In this document: one piece after another, positions 7,201 through 15,761 of the stretch
Layout: each line of letters begins with the position of its first letter
Numbering within the stretch: position 1 is the stretch's first letter
Assembly: GCF_000801335.2 (NCBI RefSeq)
Contig: NZ_JSEH01000001.1
Location: forward strand, 306,486 to 370,485
DNA length: 64,000 nucleotides
From: Desulfovibrio sp. TomC
GTDB lineage: Bacteria > Desulfobacterota > Desulfovibrionia > Desulfovibrionales > Desulfovibrionaceae
Reading direction: 5' to 3'
Program-made: the position numbers and the translations under genes
The notes under the pieces: generated by a model
The model's input: the letters and a program-made list of their open reading frames with translations, nothing else
Told to the model about the DNA's origin: nothing
The model's database searches: none

Positions 7201-10050
7201 TTACGCCTTGGGCTGCGCCGCCCGGTCCACCAGATAGACGATGGACTGGTAGGGCACGCCGCCGTGGTAGGACAGCCCGATTTCGCAGGTACGGCTGTTG
7301 GAATAGCCCGACGTCGTCGTGGCCGGCAGTTGGCCGGGCAGATCGGCCAGGGCCGAGGCATTGAGTTCGGGATAGAAAAAGCCCCGGTCGCCGGCAAAGC
7401 CGCAACAATGGATGCCGCGCGGCACCACGACCCGGCCGGCGCAGCGCTCGGCCAGGGCGGCAAACTTGGCGGTCAGGCCCATTTTCACCGAAGAACAGGA
7501 CACGTGGACGGCCACGGTGTCCGGCACGGGCGTGATGTCGAGATGCGGCAGGCAGTAGTCGTGGATGAATTCCACCGGCTCATGGAGTTTGAGTCCCGGC
7601 TCCATCTTGCAGCGCATGGTGTAGAGGCAGGGACTGGCGTCGCACAGGATGGGGATGGCTCCGTTGTCGCTGACCTTGCGCAGCACCGCTTCAAGCTCCC
7701 TGGACTTTCGGGCCGCATCCTCGTGCATCCCCTTGGATTCAAGCGTCAGGCCGCAGCACAGGTTGTTCATGGCTTCCGGAAAAATCACGTCATAGCCGGC
7801 CTTGGCCAAGACCGACATGGTGGCCTCGAACAAGCCGCGCTGGTCCGGGTCGAGGGCCGAGGGTCCCATGGCCCGGGTGGTGCAGCTTGGGAAATAGACC
7901 ACCTTGCGCCCGTGTCCCCGGCAGGTGTTGCGCAGTTCCACTTTCGGGCCGGCCTTGGGCGCATAGGGCGTCCAAAACGGGACCAGTCCGCCGGAGAGCT
8001 TTCGCAGCCCATAGGTCATGGACGTCATGGCCGGGGTGCCAATCAGGCCGTGGACGACGTTTGACAGCCACAGCCCCCGCCCGGCGATCCAAGTGACCAG
8101 CCCGTAGTGGTCGGCCACGAAACGGCCGATCTTTTTGCCGCGCGGGCTGGCTTCCTGGCGGCGGTAGTCCTTGGTGAACATTCCCGTATCGACCGAAACC
8201 GGGCAGACCGTGGCGCACAGGCCGTCGGCGGCGCAGGTGGCGCTGCCGAAATAGTCGTAGGCGTCGTGAAACTCGGTGAATTCGCCCAGATCCCCGGCTT
8301 TTTTGGCCAGGGCCATATGGCGCTGCAGGGTGATGCGCTGGCGCGGGGTGGTGGTGACGTTGCGCGAGGGGCAGACCGATTCGCAGTAGCCGCACTCGAT
8401 GCAGCGGTCGATCAGCGGATTGACCTCGGGCAGGGGTTTCAAGTTCTTGAGGTAGACGTTGGGGTCGTCGTTTAAAATGACGCCGGGGTTGAGGATGCCG
8501 TCCGGGTCAAAGGCGCGCTTTAAGCGGTGCATGAAGCCGTAGGCCGTCTTGCCCCACTCCATCTCGACAAACGGGGCCATGTTGCGGCCGGTGCCGTGCT
8601 CGCCCTTGAGCGACCCTTCATAGCGGCCGACCACCATGGCCGCCACCTCGTCCATGAGCTTCTGGTAATTGGCCACGGCGGCCGGATCACCAAAGTCCGG
8701 ACAAAAAACGAAGTGCAGGTTGCCCTCCAGGGCGTGGCCGAAAATGATGCCTTCCGGGAACCCGTGGACGTGCATCAGGCGCTGGAGCTCGACCGTGCCT
8801 TCAGCCAGGTTCTCGATGGGGAAGACCACGTCTTCGATAATGACCGCGCTGCCGGGCTGGCGCGCCCCGCCAACCGAGGTGAAAAGCCCGCGCCGGATGT
8901 TCCAGAGCTTTTCGTAATCATCCTTGGCGTCCATAAAGAGCAGCGGAAAGACCGGCTCGATGCCGGCCACCCGGGAAAGCGCCCCGTCGATGGCGGCGAG
9001 CAAGCCCGGTTTATCGGCGGCCCGCACCTCGACCAGGATGGCAGCTGCCGCCTCGGAAAGCTCCTTCAAATAGGCCGGCATACCGGGTTTGTCCTCAACA
9101 GAGCGCAGCGAGGCCCGGTCCATGAGTTCGACCGCCGCCACGGGACCGGCTTTGAGGGCGATGGTCGCCCGGCAGGCAGCGTCAATGTCGGGATAAATCA
9201 TGAGCGAGGAGGCCTTGAACGGATGCTCGACCACGGTGCGGTAAGTGACTTCGCTGATAAAGGCCAGCGTCCCTTCGGAACCAATGATGAGGTGGAGCAG
9301 GATGTCGAAGGGGTCATCGAAATCGACAAAGGCGTTTATGCCGTAGCCGGTGGTGTTTTTGATCTTGAATTTGCGCCGGATGCGTTCGGCCAGCTCGGCA
9401 TCGGCCAGGATTTCGGCCCGCATGGCGGCCAGTTCGTCCAAAAGTGGCTTGCGCACGGCGGCAAAGCGGGCCTTGGAGACCGGATCGGCCGTGTCGAGCA
9501 TCTCGCCGTCGGCAAAGACGAGGCGCATGGACTCAACGGTCTTGTAGCTGTTTTCCGCCGTGCCGCAGCACATGCCCGAAGAGTTGTTGGCGGCGATGCC
9601 GCCGATCATGCAGGCGCTGATCGAAGCCGGGTCCGGGCCGATCTTGCGGCCATAGGGGGCGAGCTGGAAATTGGCCTCGGCCCCGATGACGCCGGGTTCA
9701 AGGCTAATGTGCCCGGCCCCGGGATGGACGCGAAACCCCTTCCAGTGGCCGGCCAGATAGATGAGTACGGAATCGGTCAGGGCCTGCCCGGACAGGCTCG
9801 TGCCGGCGGTGCGGAAGGTGACGGCCACGCCCTCGACCGAGGCAGCGCGCAACAACTTTGCCACCTCGTCCTGGGTCACGGCCTTGACCACGATCTTGGG
9901 GACCAGCCGGTAAAAGCTGGCGTCGTCGCCAAGGGCCAGATTGCGAAATGGGCCAAGGATGACGCGCTCGGCCGGAAGAAAGGCGCGGACTCGGTCGTAA
10001 AAGGCTTTATGGGCAGCGGGCAGGGTATCAGTATGGTTGGTCTGGGTCAT
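7201..10050 (-). CDS. FAD- and Fe-S-binding D-lactate dehydrogenase/glycolate oxidase-type oxidoreductase
   Basis: A 949-residue protein fusing a GlcD/Dld-type FAD domain (roughly residues 1-520, including AGTSLSGQAL and GGIAANNSSGMCCG) to a GlpC-like iron-sulfur module. The module has CIECGYCESVCP (Cys550/553/556/560) and CAADGLCATVCP (Cys606/612/616), and then cysteine-rich CCG-type segments (NNLCCGL, HCCGFAGDRG). Such proteins oxidise D-lactate or related 2-hydroxy acids and pass electrons to menaquinone or another acceptor, a central step for sulfate reducers growing on lactate. ATG 10050 has GGAG eight bases upstream. The exact substrate is inferred from family only. Confidence 0.87.
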   Translation of the reverse strand: MTQTNHTDTLPAAHKAFYDRVRAFLPAERVILGPFRNLALGDDASFYRLVPKIVVKAVTQDEVAKLLRAASVEGVAVTFRTAGTSLSGQALTDSVLIYLAGHWKGFRVHPGAGHISLEPGVIGAEANFQLAPYGRKIGPDPASISACMIGGIAANNSSGMCCGTAENSYKTVESMRLVFADGEMLDTADPVSKARFAAVRKPLLDELAAMRAEILADAELAERIRRKFKIKNTTGYGINAFVDFDDPFDILLHLIIGSEGTLAFISEVTYRTVVEHPFKASSLMIYPDIDAACRATIALKAGPVAAVELMDRASLRSVEDKPGMPAYLKELSEAAAAILVEVRAADKPGLLAAIDGALSRVAGIEPVFPLLFMDAKDDYEKLWNIRRGLFTSVGGARQPGSAVIIEDVVFPIENLAEGTVELQRLMHVHGFPEGIIFGHALEGNLHFVFCPDFGDPAAVANYQKLMDEVAAMVVGRYEGSLKGEHGTGRNMAPFVEMEWGKTAYGFMHRLKRAFDPDGILNPGVILNDDPNVYLKNLKPLPEVNPLIDRCIECGYCESVCPSRNVTTTPRQRITLQRHMALAKKAGDLGEFTEFHDAYDYFGSATCAADGLCATVCPVSVDTGMFTKDYRRQEASPRGKKIGRFVADHYGLVTWIAGRGLWLSNVVHGLIGTPAMTSMTYGLRKLSGGLVPFWTPYAPKAGPKVELRNTCRGHGRKVVYFPSCTTRAMGPSALDPDQRGLFEATMSVLAKAGYDVIFPEAMNNLCCGLTLESKGMHEDAARKSRELEAVLRKVSDNGAIPILCDASPCLYTMRCKMEPGLKLHEPVEFIHDYCLPHLDITPVPDTVAVHVSCSSVKMGLTAKFAALAERCAGRVVVPRGIHCCGFAGDRGFFYPELNASALADLPGQLPATTTSGYSNSRTCEIGLSYHGGVPYQSIVYLVDRAAQPKA

Positions 10051-10145
10051 GGCAGGCTCCTGGCGCGACGGGGAATGTTGCGGGGACGAGGATTGTCGCA
10101 GTGTTATGCCATGTGTTTGAAGGATTGGGAACGGCACTGGCACGC

Positions 10146-10176
10146 AAAAAGGGCGTCCGCCAGCGAACGCCCTTTC
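10146..10176 (-). terminator. Terminator of mtnP
   Basis: Stem AAAGGGCGT (10148-10156) against ACGCCCTTT (10167-10175). On the minus strand the hairpin is followed by CCTTTTTGCG, giving a proper U-tract about 40 bases after the mtnP stop. Confidence 0.85.
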
Positions 10177-10213
10177 AGAATCTTTTGCAGCAGCCGGCCA
10201 GCCGGCCGCGTCG

Positions 10214-10957
10214 CTACATCTTCCCTACCACCTCGATCAGCACGCTGGTCACTTTCTCGGCGTTTTCCTTGAAAATCGTCACGATCTCATCCCAGGAAAC
10301 CGGCGGCTCGTCGGTCTTCCAGCAATCATAATCCGTGCTCATGGCCACGGCGGCATAGGGAAGACCGGCTTCGACGGCCAGGGCGCATTCCGTGGCCACG
10401 CTCATGTTGATCACATCCGCGCCCCAGGCCCGGAACATGTTCGACTCGGCCCGGGTGGAAAAACGCGGGCCTTCGATGGTCACCACCGTGCCCTTGTCGT
10501 GGTGGCGGTAGCCGAACTTGCGGCAGGCGGCCACGAGCAGCTCGCGCAGCGGCTCGGAAAACGGGTCGGCCATGGGCGTATGGGCCGGGTTATGCGGCTC
10601 GAAACGGTCGTGAAAGGTCAGGTTGCGACGCCGGGTGAAGTCAATGAACTGGTCGAGAATGACCAGATCACCGCGCCCGATCTCGGCCCGAAGCGACCCG
10701 ACCGCCGTGGTGGACAGGATGGCGGCGCAACCGACGGTGCGCAGGGCATGGATGTTGGCCCGATAATTGACATTGGTGGGCGTGGCCGTGTGGGAGCGGC
10801 CATGGCGGGCCAAGAGGACCACGTCCTTGCCGCCGATCTTGCCCTGGCGCAGGGTGGAATTGGGTGCGCCGTAAGGCGTGTCCACCTCGATGTCGCTGGG
10901 ATTCTCCAAGATATTGGGGTCGTCCAGGCCGCTGCCGCCGATGATGCCGATTTTCAT
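10214..10957 (-). CDS. mtnP: S-methyl-5'-thioadenosine phosphorylase
   Basis: A 247-residue PNP/MTAP-family enzyme: GIIGGSGLDD at the N-terminus, RHGRSHTATPTNVNYRAN (phosphate site), TIEGPRFSTRAES and the nucleoside-binding NMSVATECALA and STDYDCW. It cleaves methylthioadenosine with phosphate into adenine and 5-methylthioribose-1-phosphate. It is the downstream gene of apt (63-base gap), whose product can recycle the released adenine. The start is ATG 10957, with GGAG nine bases upstream. Close relatives can prefer inosine or guanosine, but the SxDYDxW ending suits MTA. Confidence 0.88.
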   Translation of the reverse strand: MKIGIIGGSGLDDPNILENPSDIEVDTPYGAPNSTLRQGKIGGKDVVLLARHGRSHTATPTNVNYRANIHALRTVGCAAILSTTAVGSLRAEIGRGDLVILDQFIDFTRRRNLTFHDRFEPHNPAHTPMADPFSEPLRELLVAACRKFGYRHHDKGTVVTIEGPRFSTRAESNMFRAWGADVINMSVATECALAVEAGLPYAAVAMSTDYDCWKTDEPPVSWDEIVTIFKENAEKVTSVLIEVVGKM

Positions 10958-11020
10958 GCTGTCCGTCTCCAACCAGGGCCGCCGCTGCCAGGGCTGCGAC
11001 CTGGGCGTGATAAAGAGAAG

Positions 11021-11536
11021 CTAGGCGATTTGCAGGATGCTCTCGCAACCATAGGAACGCAGCTGTTCCTTGCCGTTTAAGAACTCCAGCTCAATGACCA
11101 CGCCGATGCCGACGATATCGGCCCCGAAATGCTCGACCAGATCAATGACGCCGGAGAGTGTGCCGCCGGTGGCCAGCAAGTCGTCGATGACCAGCACTTT
11201 CTCGCCCTTGAGCAGGGCGTCTTCGTGCATGCAAAGCGTATCGGACCCGTATTCCAGGTCGTAGGAAATGGACACGGTCTTATACGGCAGCTTGCCCGGC
11301 TTTCGCACCGGCACAAAACCGAGACCCATCTTGTAGGCCAGGGCAGCGCCGAAAATAAAGCCCCGGGCCTCGGCCGCCACGATCTTGGTCGCCCCGGAGT
11401 CGGCGAACCGCTCGGCCAAAAGATCAATGGCCCGGCGGAACCCGGAAGGATCGCCCAGAAGGGGCGTGATGTCGAAAAAAAGGATGCCTTCCTTGGGATA
11501 ATCCGGGATGTCGCGAATGAGTGTGCGCAGATCCAT
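11021..11536 (-). CDS. apt: Adenine phosphoribosyltransferase
   Basis: A 171-residue type I phosphoribosyltransferase. The PRPP-binding motif VLVIDDLLATGGTL is intact, and AEARGFIFGAALAYKMG and RKPGKLP match APRT. It converts adenine plus PRPP to AMP. The start at ATG 11536 (MDLRTL) follows AAGGAG with six bases between; a nearer upstream in-frame ATG overlaps that site. It heads an apt-mtnP operon and faces the MTA/SAH deaminase gene across about 108 bases, so three genes handling the same purine by-product sit together. Confidence 0.93.
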   Translation of the reverse strand: MDLRTLIRDIPDYPKEGILFFDITPLLGDPSGFRRAIDLLAERFADSGATKIVAAEARGFIFGAALAYKMGLGFVPVRKPGKLPYKTVSISYDLEYGSDTLCMHEDALLKGEKVLVIDDLLATGGTLSGVIDLVEHFGADIVGIGVVIELEFLNGKEQLRSYGCESILQIA

Positions 11537-11644
11537 GGCCATCTCCTTGAAAATTCGGTCTGGTAACCGAAGTCGGATAGGGATTTTAAGCCCGCCGGTC
11601 AAGCCGGGCTTGGCGGTTAGCCGGGTCTGCGCTAGAAATCCGGC

Positions 11645-12976
11645 ATGACAAACGCTGCAAACAATTCCATTCCCTGCGACACCCTGGTCACGGCCGCGGT
11701 CGTGGTCAGTCAAAATGACGCCCGCGACGTGCTGCGCGATGCCGCCCTGGCCATCACCGATGGCCGCATTACGGCCATCGGACCGCGCGCGGAACTGACG
11801 GCCTGCTACGCCCCGGCCGAAACCATCGCTCTGCCCGAGGCCATGGTCCTGCCCGGGTTGGTCAATACCCACACCCACGCGGCCATGACCCTTTTCAGGG
11901 GTCTGTGCGACGACGCGCCCCTTTCCGTGTGGCTTTCGGAGCATATCTGGCCGGCCGAAGCCAAACTGACTCCCGAGGCCGTGCGATTGGGCACACAGCT
12001 TGCCTGCGCCGAAATGCTGGCCTCGGGAACTACGTGCTTTCTCGACGCCTATCTTTTTGTTGACGCCGTGGCCGACGCCGTGCAGGCGGCCGGCCTGCGG
12101 GCCGTGTTGTGCCAGGGCGTCTTTGATATTGAGAACGCGGGGTTTAAGACCTCAGACGCGGCCCTGGCTGCGGCCGCAGCCCTGGCCGACCGGCTGGCTG
12201 GAGAGCCGCTCCTGCGTCCGGCCATTTTCCCCCACGCCGTCTACACCTGCCGGGAAAAAACCCTGGAGCGGTGCGCCGCCTTTGCCCGGGAGCGCGGCGT
12301 CCTGCTCTCCACCCACGCCGCCGAGACGGCCCGGGAAAACGACGATTGCCGCAAGGCCAACGGCGCACGGGTCATCCCCTACCTGCACCAGCTCGGGATG
12401 CTTACCCCGCACACCCTCATCGCCCACGGCGTGGCCCTGGATGACGCAGACATGGCCCTTTTGGCCGCAACAGGGACCACCGTGGCCCACTGTCCCAAAA
12501 GCAATATGAAGCTTGGCAGCGGCATTGCCCCGGTCCACGCCTTGCGTGCCGCCGGAGTCACGGTCGGGCTTGGCACCGACGGCGCGGCCAGCAACAACGC
12601 GCTCAACCTCTTTTCCGAGATGACCACAGCCGCCCTGCTCCAGAAAGTCGCAACCAGCGACCCCACGGCCTTGCACGCCGGAGCGGCTCTGGACATGGCC
12701 AGTCGCGACGGTGCGCGGGCCATTGGCTGGCCCGAACTGGGCCGGCTGGAACCCGGCTGTCCGGCCGATCTGTGCGCCCTGGACCTGACCCGGCCACAGC
12801 TGCAGCCAAACATTGACCCCGTGTCCGACGCGGTCTATGCGGCCAGCGGCGGCGAGGTCGTGCTGACCATGGTGGCCGGACGCTCTCTTTTCCGTGACGG
12901 GGAATTTTTGACAATGGATTACGACAGGTTGCGCAGCGAGTTTGGGAAAACGGCACTGCGGCTCAGCGGACGCTGA
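11645..12976 (+). CDS. mtaD: 5-methylthioadenosine/S-adenosylhomocysteine deaminase
   Basis: A 443-residue amidohydrolase. Metal and catalytic motifs are NTHTHAAMTLFRG, LSTHAAETARE, IAHGVAL and GTDGAASNN. The family deaminates SAH and MTA to the inosyl compounds; related adenosine, guanine or chlorohydrolase-type deaminases share the fold. The divergent apt-mtnP operon processes the same metabolite, which supports an MTA/SAH role. The start is ATG 11645 although no strong Shine-Dalgarno site is visible. Confidence 0.85.
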   Translation: MTNAANNSIPCDTLVTAAVVVSQNDARDVLRDAALAITDGRITAIGPRAELTACYAPAETIALPEAMVLPGLVNTHTHAAMTLFRGLCDDAPLSVWLSEHIWPAEAKLTPEAVRLGTQLACAEMLASGTTCFLDAYLFVDAVADAVQAAGLRAVLCQGVFDIENAGFKTSDAALAAAAALADRLAGEPLLRPAIFPHAVYTCREKTLERCAAFARERGVLLSTHAAETARENDDCRKANGARVIPYLHQLGMLTPHTLIAHGVALDDADMALLAATGTTVAHCPKSNMKLGSGIAPVHALRAAGVTVGLGTDGAASNNALNLFSEMTTAALLQKVATSDPTALHAGAALDMASRDGARAIGWPELGRLEPGCPADLCALDLTRPQLQPNIDPVSDAVYAASGGEVVLTMVAGRSLFRDGEFLTMDYDRLRSEFGKTALRLSGR

Positions 12977-13089
12977 GGCGAGGATCCGCGCCCCAGCCCC
13001 CTTGACAAGACGGCCATCCTCCATAATAAAGGCTGGCTTTCCGCTGAAAACATTCCCGCGCCCCATCCGCGCGGCCCGGAGGTTATCCC

Positions 13090-13332
13090 ATGTCCCAGGT
13101 TATCACCGTCAATGGCGTCGAATGCCATCCCATTGTTGAAAAATGCGAAGGCTGCGAACGCACCATGGAGCAGGATGGGGTCAAGTACTGCAAGAGCTAT
13201 CCCCTGCCCGAGCGTAAATGGGCCCAGAAGGTCTGCAACTTTGCCACCCACATGAAGCTCGAAGTCGACAAGGGCGGCAAGGTCAACATCAACCCCTTGA
13301 AGGCCTCCAAGCGCGCTGCCCGCGGCCGCTAG
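13090..13332 (+). CDS. PxxKW-family cysteine-rich small protein
   Basis: An 80-residue protein with a CEGCERTM pair, further Cys at YCKSYP and VCNFA, and the motif PLPERKW, which places it in the PxxKW cysteine-rich family seen mainly in sulfate-reducing deltaproteobacteria. Four or five cysteines suggest a zinc or iron-sulfur knuckle. GGAGG precedes the ATG. The basic tail (KASKRAARGR) could bind nucleic acid. The function is unknown. It stands alone between two enzymes and has its own terminator. Confidence 0.85.
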   Translation: MSQVITVNGVECHPIVEKCEGCERTMEQDGVKYCKSYPLPERKWAQKVCNFATHMKLEVDKGGKVNINPLKASKRAARGR

Positions 13333-13362
13333 CTCCCAGGCCGTTTTTTTCGTCGCATCCCT

Positions 13363-13391
13363 GCCGGGAGGTTTCTGCCTCCCGGCTTTTT
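13363..13391 (+). terminator. Rho-independent terminator of the PxxKW gene
   Basis: Stem GCCGGGAGG (13363-13371), loop TTTCTG, CCTCCCGGC (13378-13386) and TTTTT. It lies about 30 bases after the stop at 13332. Confidence 0.92.
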
Positions 13392-13478
13392 GCGTTGCGG
13401 CGCATGTTTGCCAAGCCCCGGGCGAACGGCTATGTTCCGGCGATTGGCGATCTCTCAACAAAACTGCCTGGAGCCTGT

Positions 13479-14702
13479 ATGCTTGACGATCTGCTGGCCT
13501 TCCTCGACACCGAGCGCGATGCCGTTATCGACCTGCAACGCGAACTGACCGCCATCCCGGCCCTTGGCCCGGATAACGGCGGCCCAGGCGAACGCGAAAA
13601 AGCCGACCGCCTGAAAACGCTGCTCGCCGCCATGGGCCTGCCCGAAGTCCGCGAAATAAACGCCCCTGACCCCCGCGTCCCCTGCGGCCACCGGCCCAAT
13701 CTGGCCGTGGTCATGCCCGGGGCCGACACCTCGCGCACCTTCTGGGTCATCTCCCACCTCGACGTCGTTCCCCCGGGCGACCGGACCCTGTGGCGCACCG
13801 ATCCCTACGCCCTCGCCGTCGATGGCGACCTTGTCTACGGACGCGGCGTGGAGGACAACCAGCAGGCCGTGGTCAGCTCCATCCTGGTGGCCCGGGCCAT
13901 TGCCGCCAAAAAACTCCTGCCGCCCATCAATTATGGCATGCTGTTCGTGGCCGACGAGGAAACCGGCAGCAAATACGGCCTGGATTACGTGGCCTCCCAC
14001 GCCGACGGCCTTTTTACCAGGGACGACCTGTTCCTGGTGCCGGATTTCGGCCTGCCCACCAGCGAAATGGTGGAAGTGGCCGAAAAAAGCATGTTGTGGC
14101 TCAAAATCATCATCGAAGGCCGGCAGTGCCATGCATCGACCCCGGAGCAGGGCATCAACACCCTGTCCGCCGCCGCCCTTTTTATCATCAAGATTCCCAA
14201 GCTCTACGACAAATTCAGTGACAAAAATCTGCTGTTCCAGCCGTCCAATTCCACCTTCGAGCCGACCAAAAAAGAAGCTAACGTCGAAAACGTCAATACC
14301 ATCCCCGGCCGCGACGTGTTCTACGTCGATTGCCGGGTGTTGCCCCACTACAGTCTCGACGAGGTGTTGGCCGCCATTCGCGCGTTTGGCAACGAGGTTG
14401 AAGCGGCCTGCGGCGTGACCATCAGCTACGAAATCATCCAGCAGGAACAGGCTGCGCCGGCCACCGACATCGAAGCCCCCATCGTGCGCCGGGTCATGGA
14501 CGGCATCCGGGCCGTCTACAACGCCTCGCCCAAACCCATGGGCATCGGCGGCGGCACCGTCGCCGCCTACCTGCGCCGCCACGGCTACCCGGCCGTGGTC
14601 TGGGCCACCCTGGAACACAACGCCCACCAGCCCAACGAACGCTCCAGCATCGCCAAAACCATCGGCGACGCCAAGGTCATGACCCGGGTGCTTTTTACGT
14701 AG
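13479..14702 (+). CDS. M20-family metallopeptidase / dipeptidase
   Basis: A 407-residue protein with the M20 zinc-site pattern: SHLDVVPPGD (His and catalytic Asp), GRGVEDNQ (bridging Asp), FVADEETGSKYG (Glu-Glu) and HNAHQPNE near the C-terminus. Members hydrolyse dipeptides or acylated amino acids using two zinc ions, in the cytoplasm. ATG 13479 is preceded by GGAG. An internal dimerisation (lid) region spans roughly residues 200-320. The substrate cannot be named from sequence. Confidence 0.85.
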   Translation: MLDDLLAFLDTERDAVIDLQRELTAIPALGPDNGGPGEREKADRLKTLLAAMGLPEVREINAPDPRVPCGHRPNLAVVMPGADTSRTFWVISHLDVVPPGDRTLWRTDPYALAVDGDLVYGRGVEDNQQAVVSSILVARAIAAKKLLPPINYGMLFVADEETGSKYGLDYVASHADGLFTRDDLFLVPDFGLPTSEMVEVAEKSMLWLKIIIEGRQCHASTPEQGINTLSAAALFIIKIPKLYDKFSDKNLLFQPSNSTFEPTKKEANVENVNTIPGRDVFYVDCRVLPHYSLDEVLAAIRAFGNEVEAACGVTISYEIIQQEQAAPATDIEAPIVRRVMDGIRAVYNASPKPMGIGGGTVAAYLRRHGYPAVVWATLEHNAHQPNERSSIAKTIGDAKVMTRVLFT

Positions 14703-14731
14703 CATTTGTGAACAGAAATGGGAAAGGGGGC

Positions 14732-14855
14732 AGGAAGAGTGCTCCGGCGCCAAAGGGCAGTGCCCTTTGGAAACCCACCTGGGATGAGTCGGATTTTACC
14801 CGGCGCGCTCCCAAGCCGACGAGTGAAGTTGCGCAAGAAAAGACGGCAAGAAGCC
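14732..14855 (+). repeat. Dispersed intergenic repeat family A, copy 2
   Basis: Same ordered blocks as the other A copies: GAAGAGTGCTCCGGCGCC, hairpin CCAAAGGGCAGTGCCCTTTG, TTTTACCCGG, CCAAGCCGACGAGTG and TTGCGCAAGAAAAGACGG. It fills most of the space between the M20 peptidase and the methyltransferase. Confidence 0.9.
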
Positions 14856-14956
14856 AAGGCCTTGGCGATTGGTATGAAGCTGGACGGGAACCAACATTGC
14901 TCCGACGCCGGGGGAAGGGAAGCCCCCGGCAACAGGACAAGTGTCAAGGGGTCGCA

Positions 14957-15613
14957 ATGAATGTGAAGCGCGCCTGGAAAAAGCTCTTGATGGAGCAGTG
15001 CCGCCGGCCCGGGGGCATCCTTGGCGAATATATCGGCCGGCGCATGAACCGCAGCCATTTCGAGCTGACCGGCTGGGGCCTGTCCCATGTGGACATCGCC
15101 CCGGACAGCGATGTGCTCGACATCGGCTGCGGCGGCGGACGCACCCTGGCCCGTCTGGCCCAGCTCGCCCCCAAGGGACGCATCTGCGGCATCGACGCCT
15201 CGGAAAAAAGCGTGGCCCTGTCCCGGCGCTACAATGCGGAAACCATCGCCCAGGGACGCATGGAGGTGCGCCAGGCCTCGGTTTCGGCCCTGCCCTATCC
15301 GGACGCCACCTTCCATCTGGCCACAGCCGTGGAAACGCACTATTTCTGGCCCGACCTTGCCTCGGATCTGCGCGAAGTGCGGCGCGTGCTGCGTCCCGGC
15401 AGCCGTTTCCTGCTCCTGGCCGAGGTCTACAACACCCCGAAATTCGATGCCCGCAACCGAAAATGGCTGGAACTCGTGCCCATGACCTACTTAAGCGCGG
15501 CCCAATTCCGGGAGCTCTTTACCGCCGCCGGCTTCAACGACGTCGCCGTCCATGAAGAGAACGACCAGGGCTGGCTGTGCTGCCTTGGACAAAAACCCTC
15601 TTTCGTTGCCTGA
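14957..15613 (+). CDS. Class I SAM-dependent methyltransferase
   Basis: A 218-residue protein with the Methyltransf_11-type SAM site VLDIGCGGGRTLARLA (motif I), GIDASEKSV (motif II acidic residue) and the later block VRRVLRPGSRFLL. Aromatic residues in VETHYFWPD occupy the usual substrate pocket. The substrate is unidentified; the closest general resemblance is to small-molecule methyltransferases. ATG 14957 is preceded by AAGGGG. It follows repeat A2 and has no obvious operon partner. Confidence 0.8.
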   Translation: MNVKRAWKKLLMEQCRRPGGILGEYIGRRMNRSHFELTGWGLSHVDIAPDSDVLDIGCGGGRTLARLAQLAPKGRICGIDASEKSVALSRRYNAETIAQGRMEVRQASVSALPYPDATFHLATAVETHYFWPDLASDLREVRRVLRPGSRFLLLAEVYNTPKFDARNRKWLELVPMTYLSAAQFRELFTAAGFNDVAVHEENDQGWLCCLGQKPSFVA

Positions 15614-15670
15614 CGCTTTGTTCATGTAATACGTCGCACATGCGCCAACTGCTTTCCCGACTCCATCCCA

Positions 15671-15726
15671 GCAAGGGGTCCGGGGGGATTATCCCCCCGG
15701 CGGGGTGCAGGGGCAGCGCCCCTGAT
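15671..15726 (+). repeat. Dispersed intergenic repeat family B, copy 1
   Basis: AAGGGGTCCGGGGGGATTAT followed by CCCCCCGG, GCGGGGTGCAG and a second hairpin GGGGCAGCGCCCC. Two stacked GC hairpins make up the unit. Related copies are at 31735-31792 and 52960-53012. It lies in the leader of mnmG. Confidence 0.8.
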
Positions 15727-15761
15727 GCTCTTCCGTTTTTTTCTTTTGGAGGCTCCAGTTC

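Noticed and set aside
8527..10272. 581-codon plus-strand frame opposite the lactate dehydrogenase-type gene
   Set aside because: It is an antisense shadow caused by GC-rich third positions; the minus-strand gene has strong family motifs and a ribosome-binding site.
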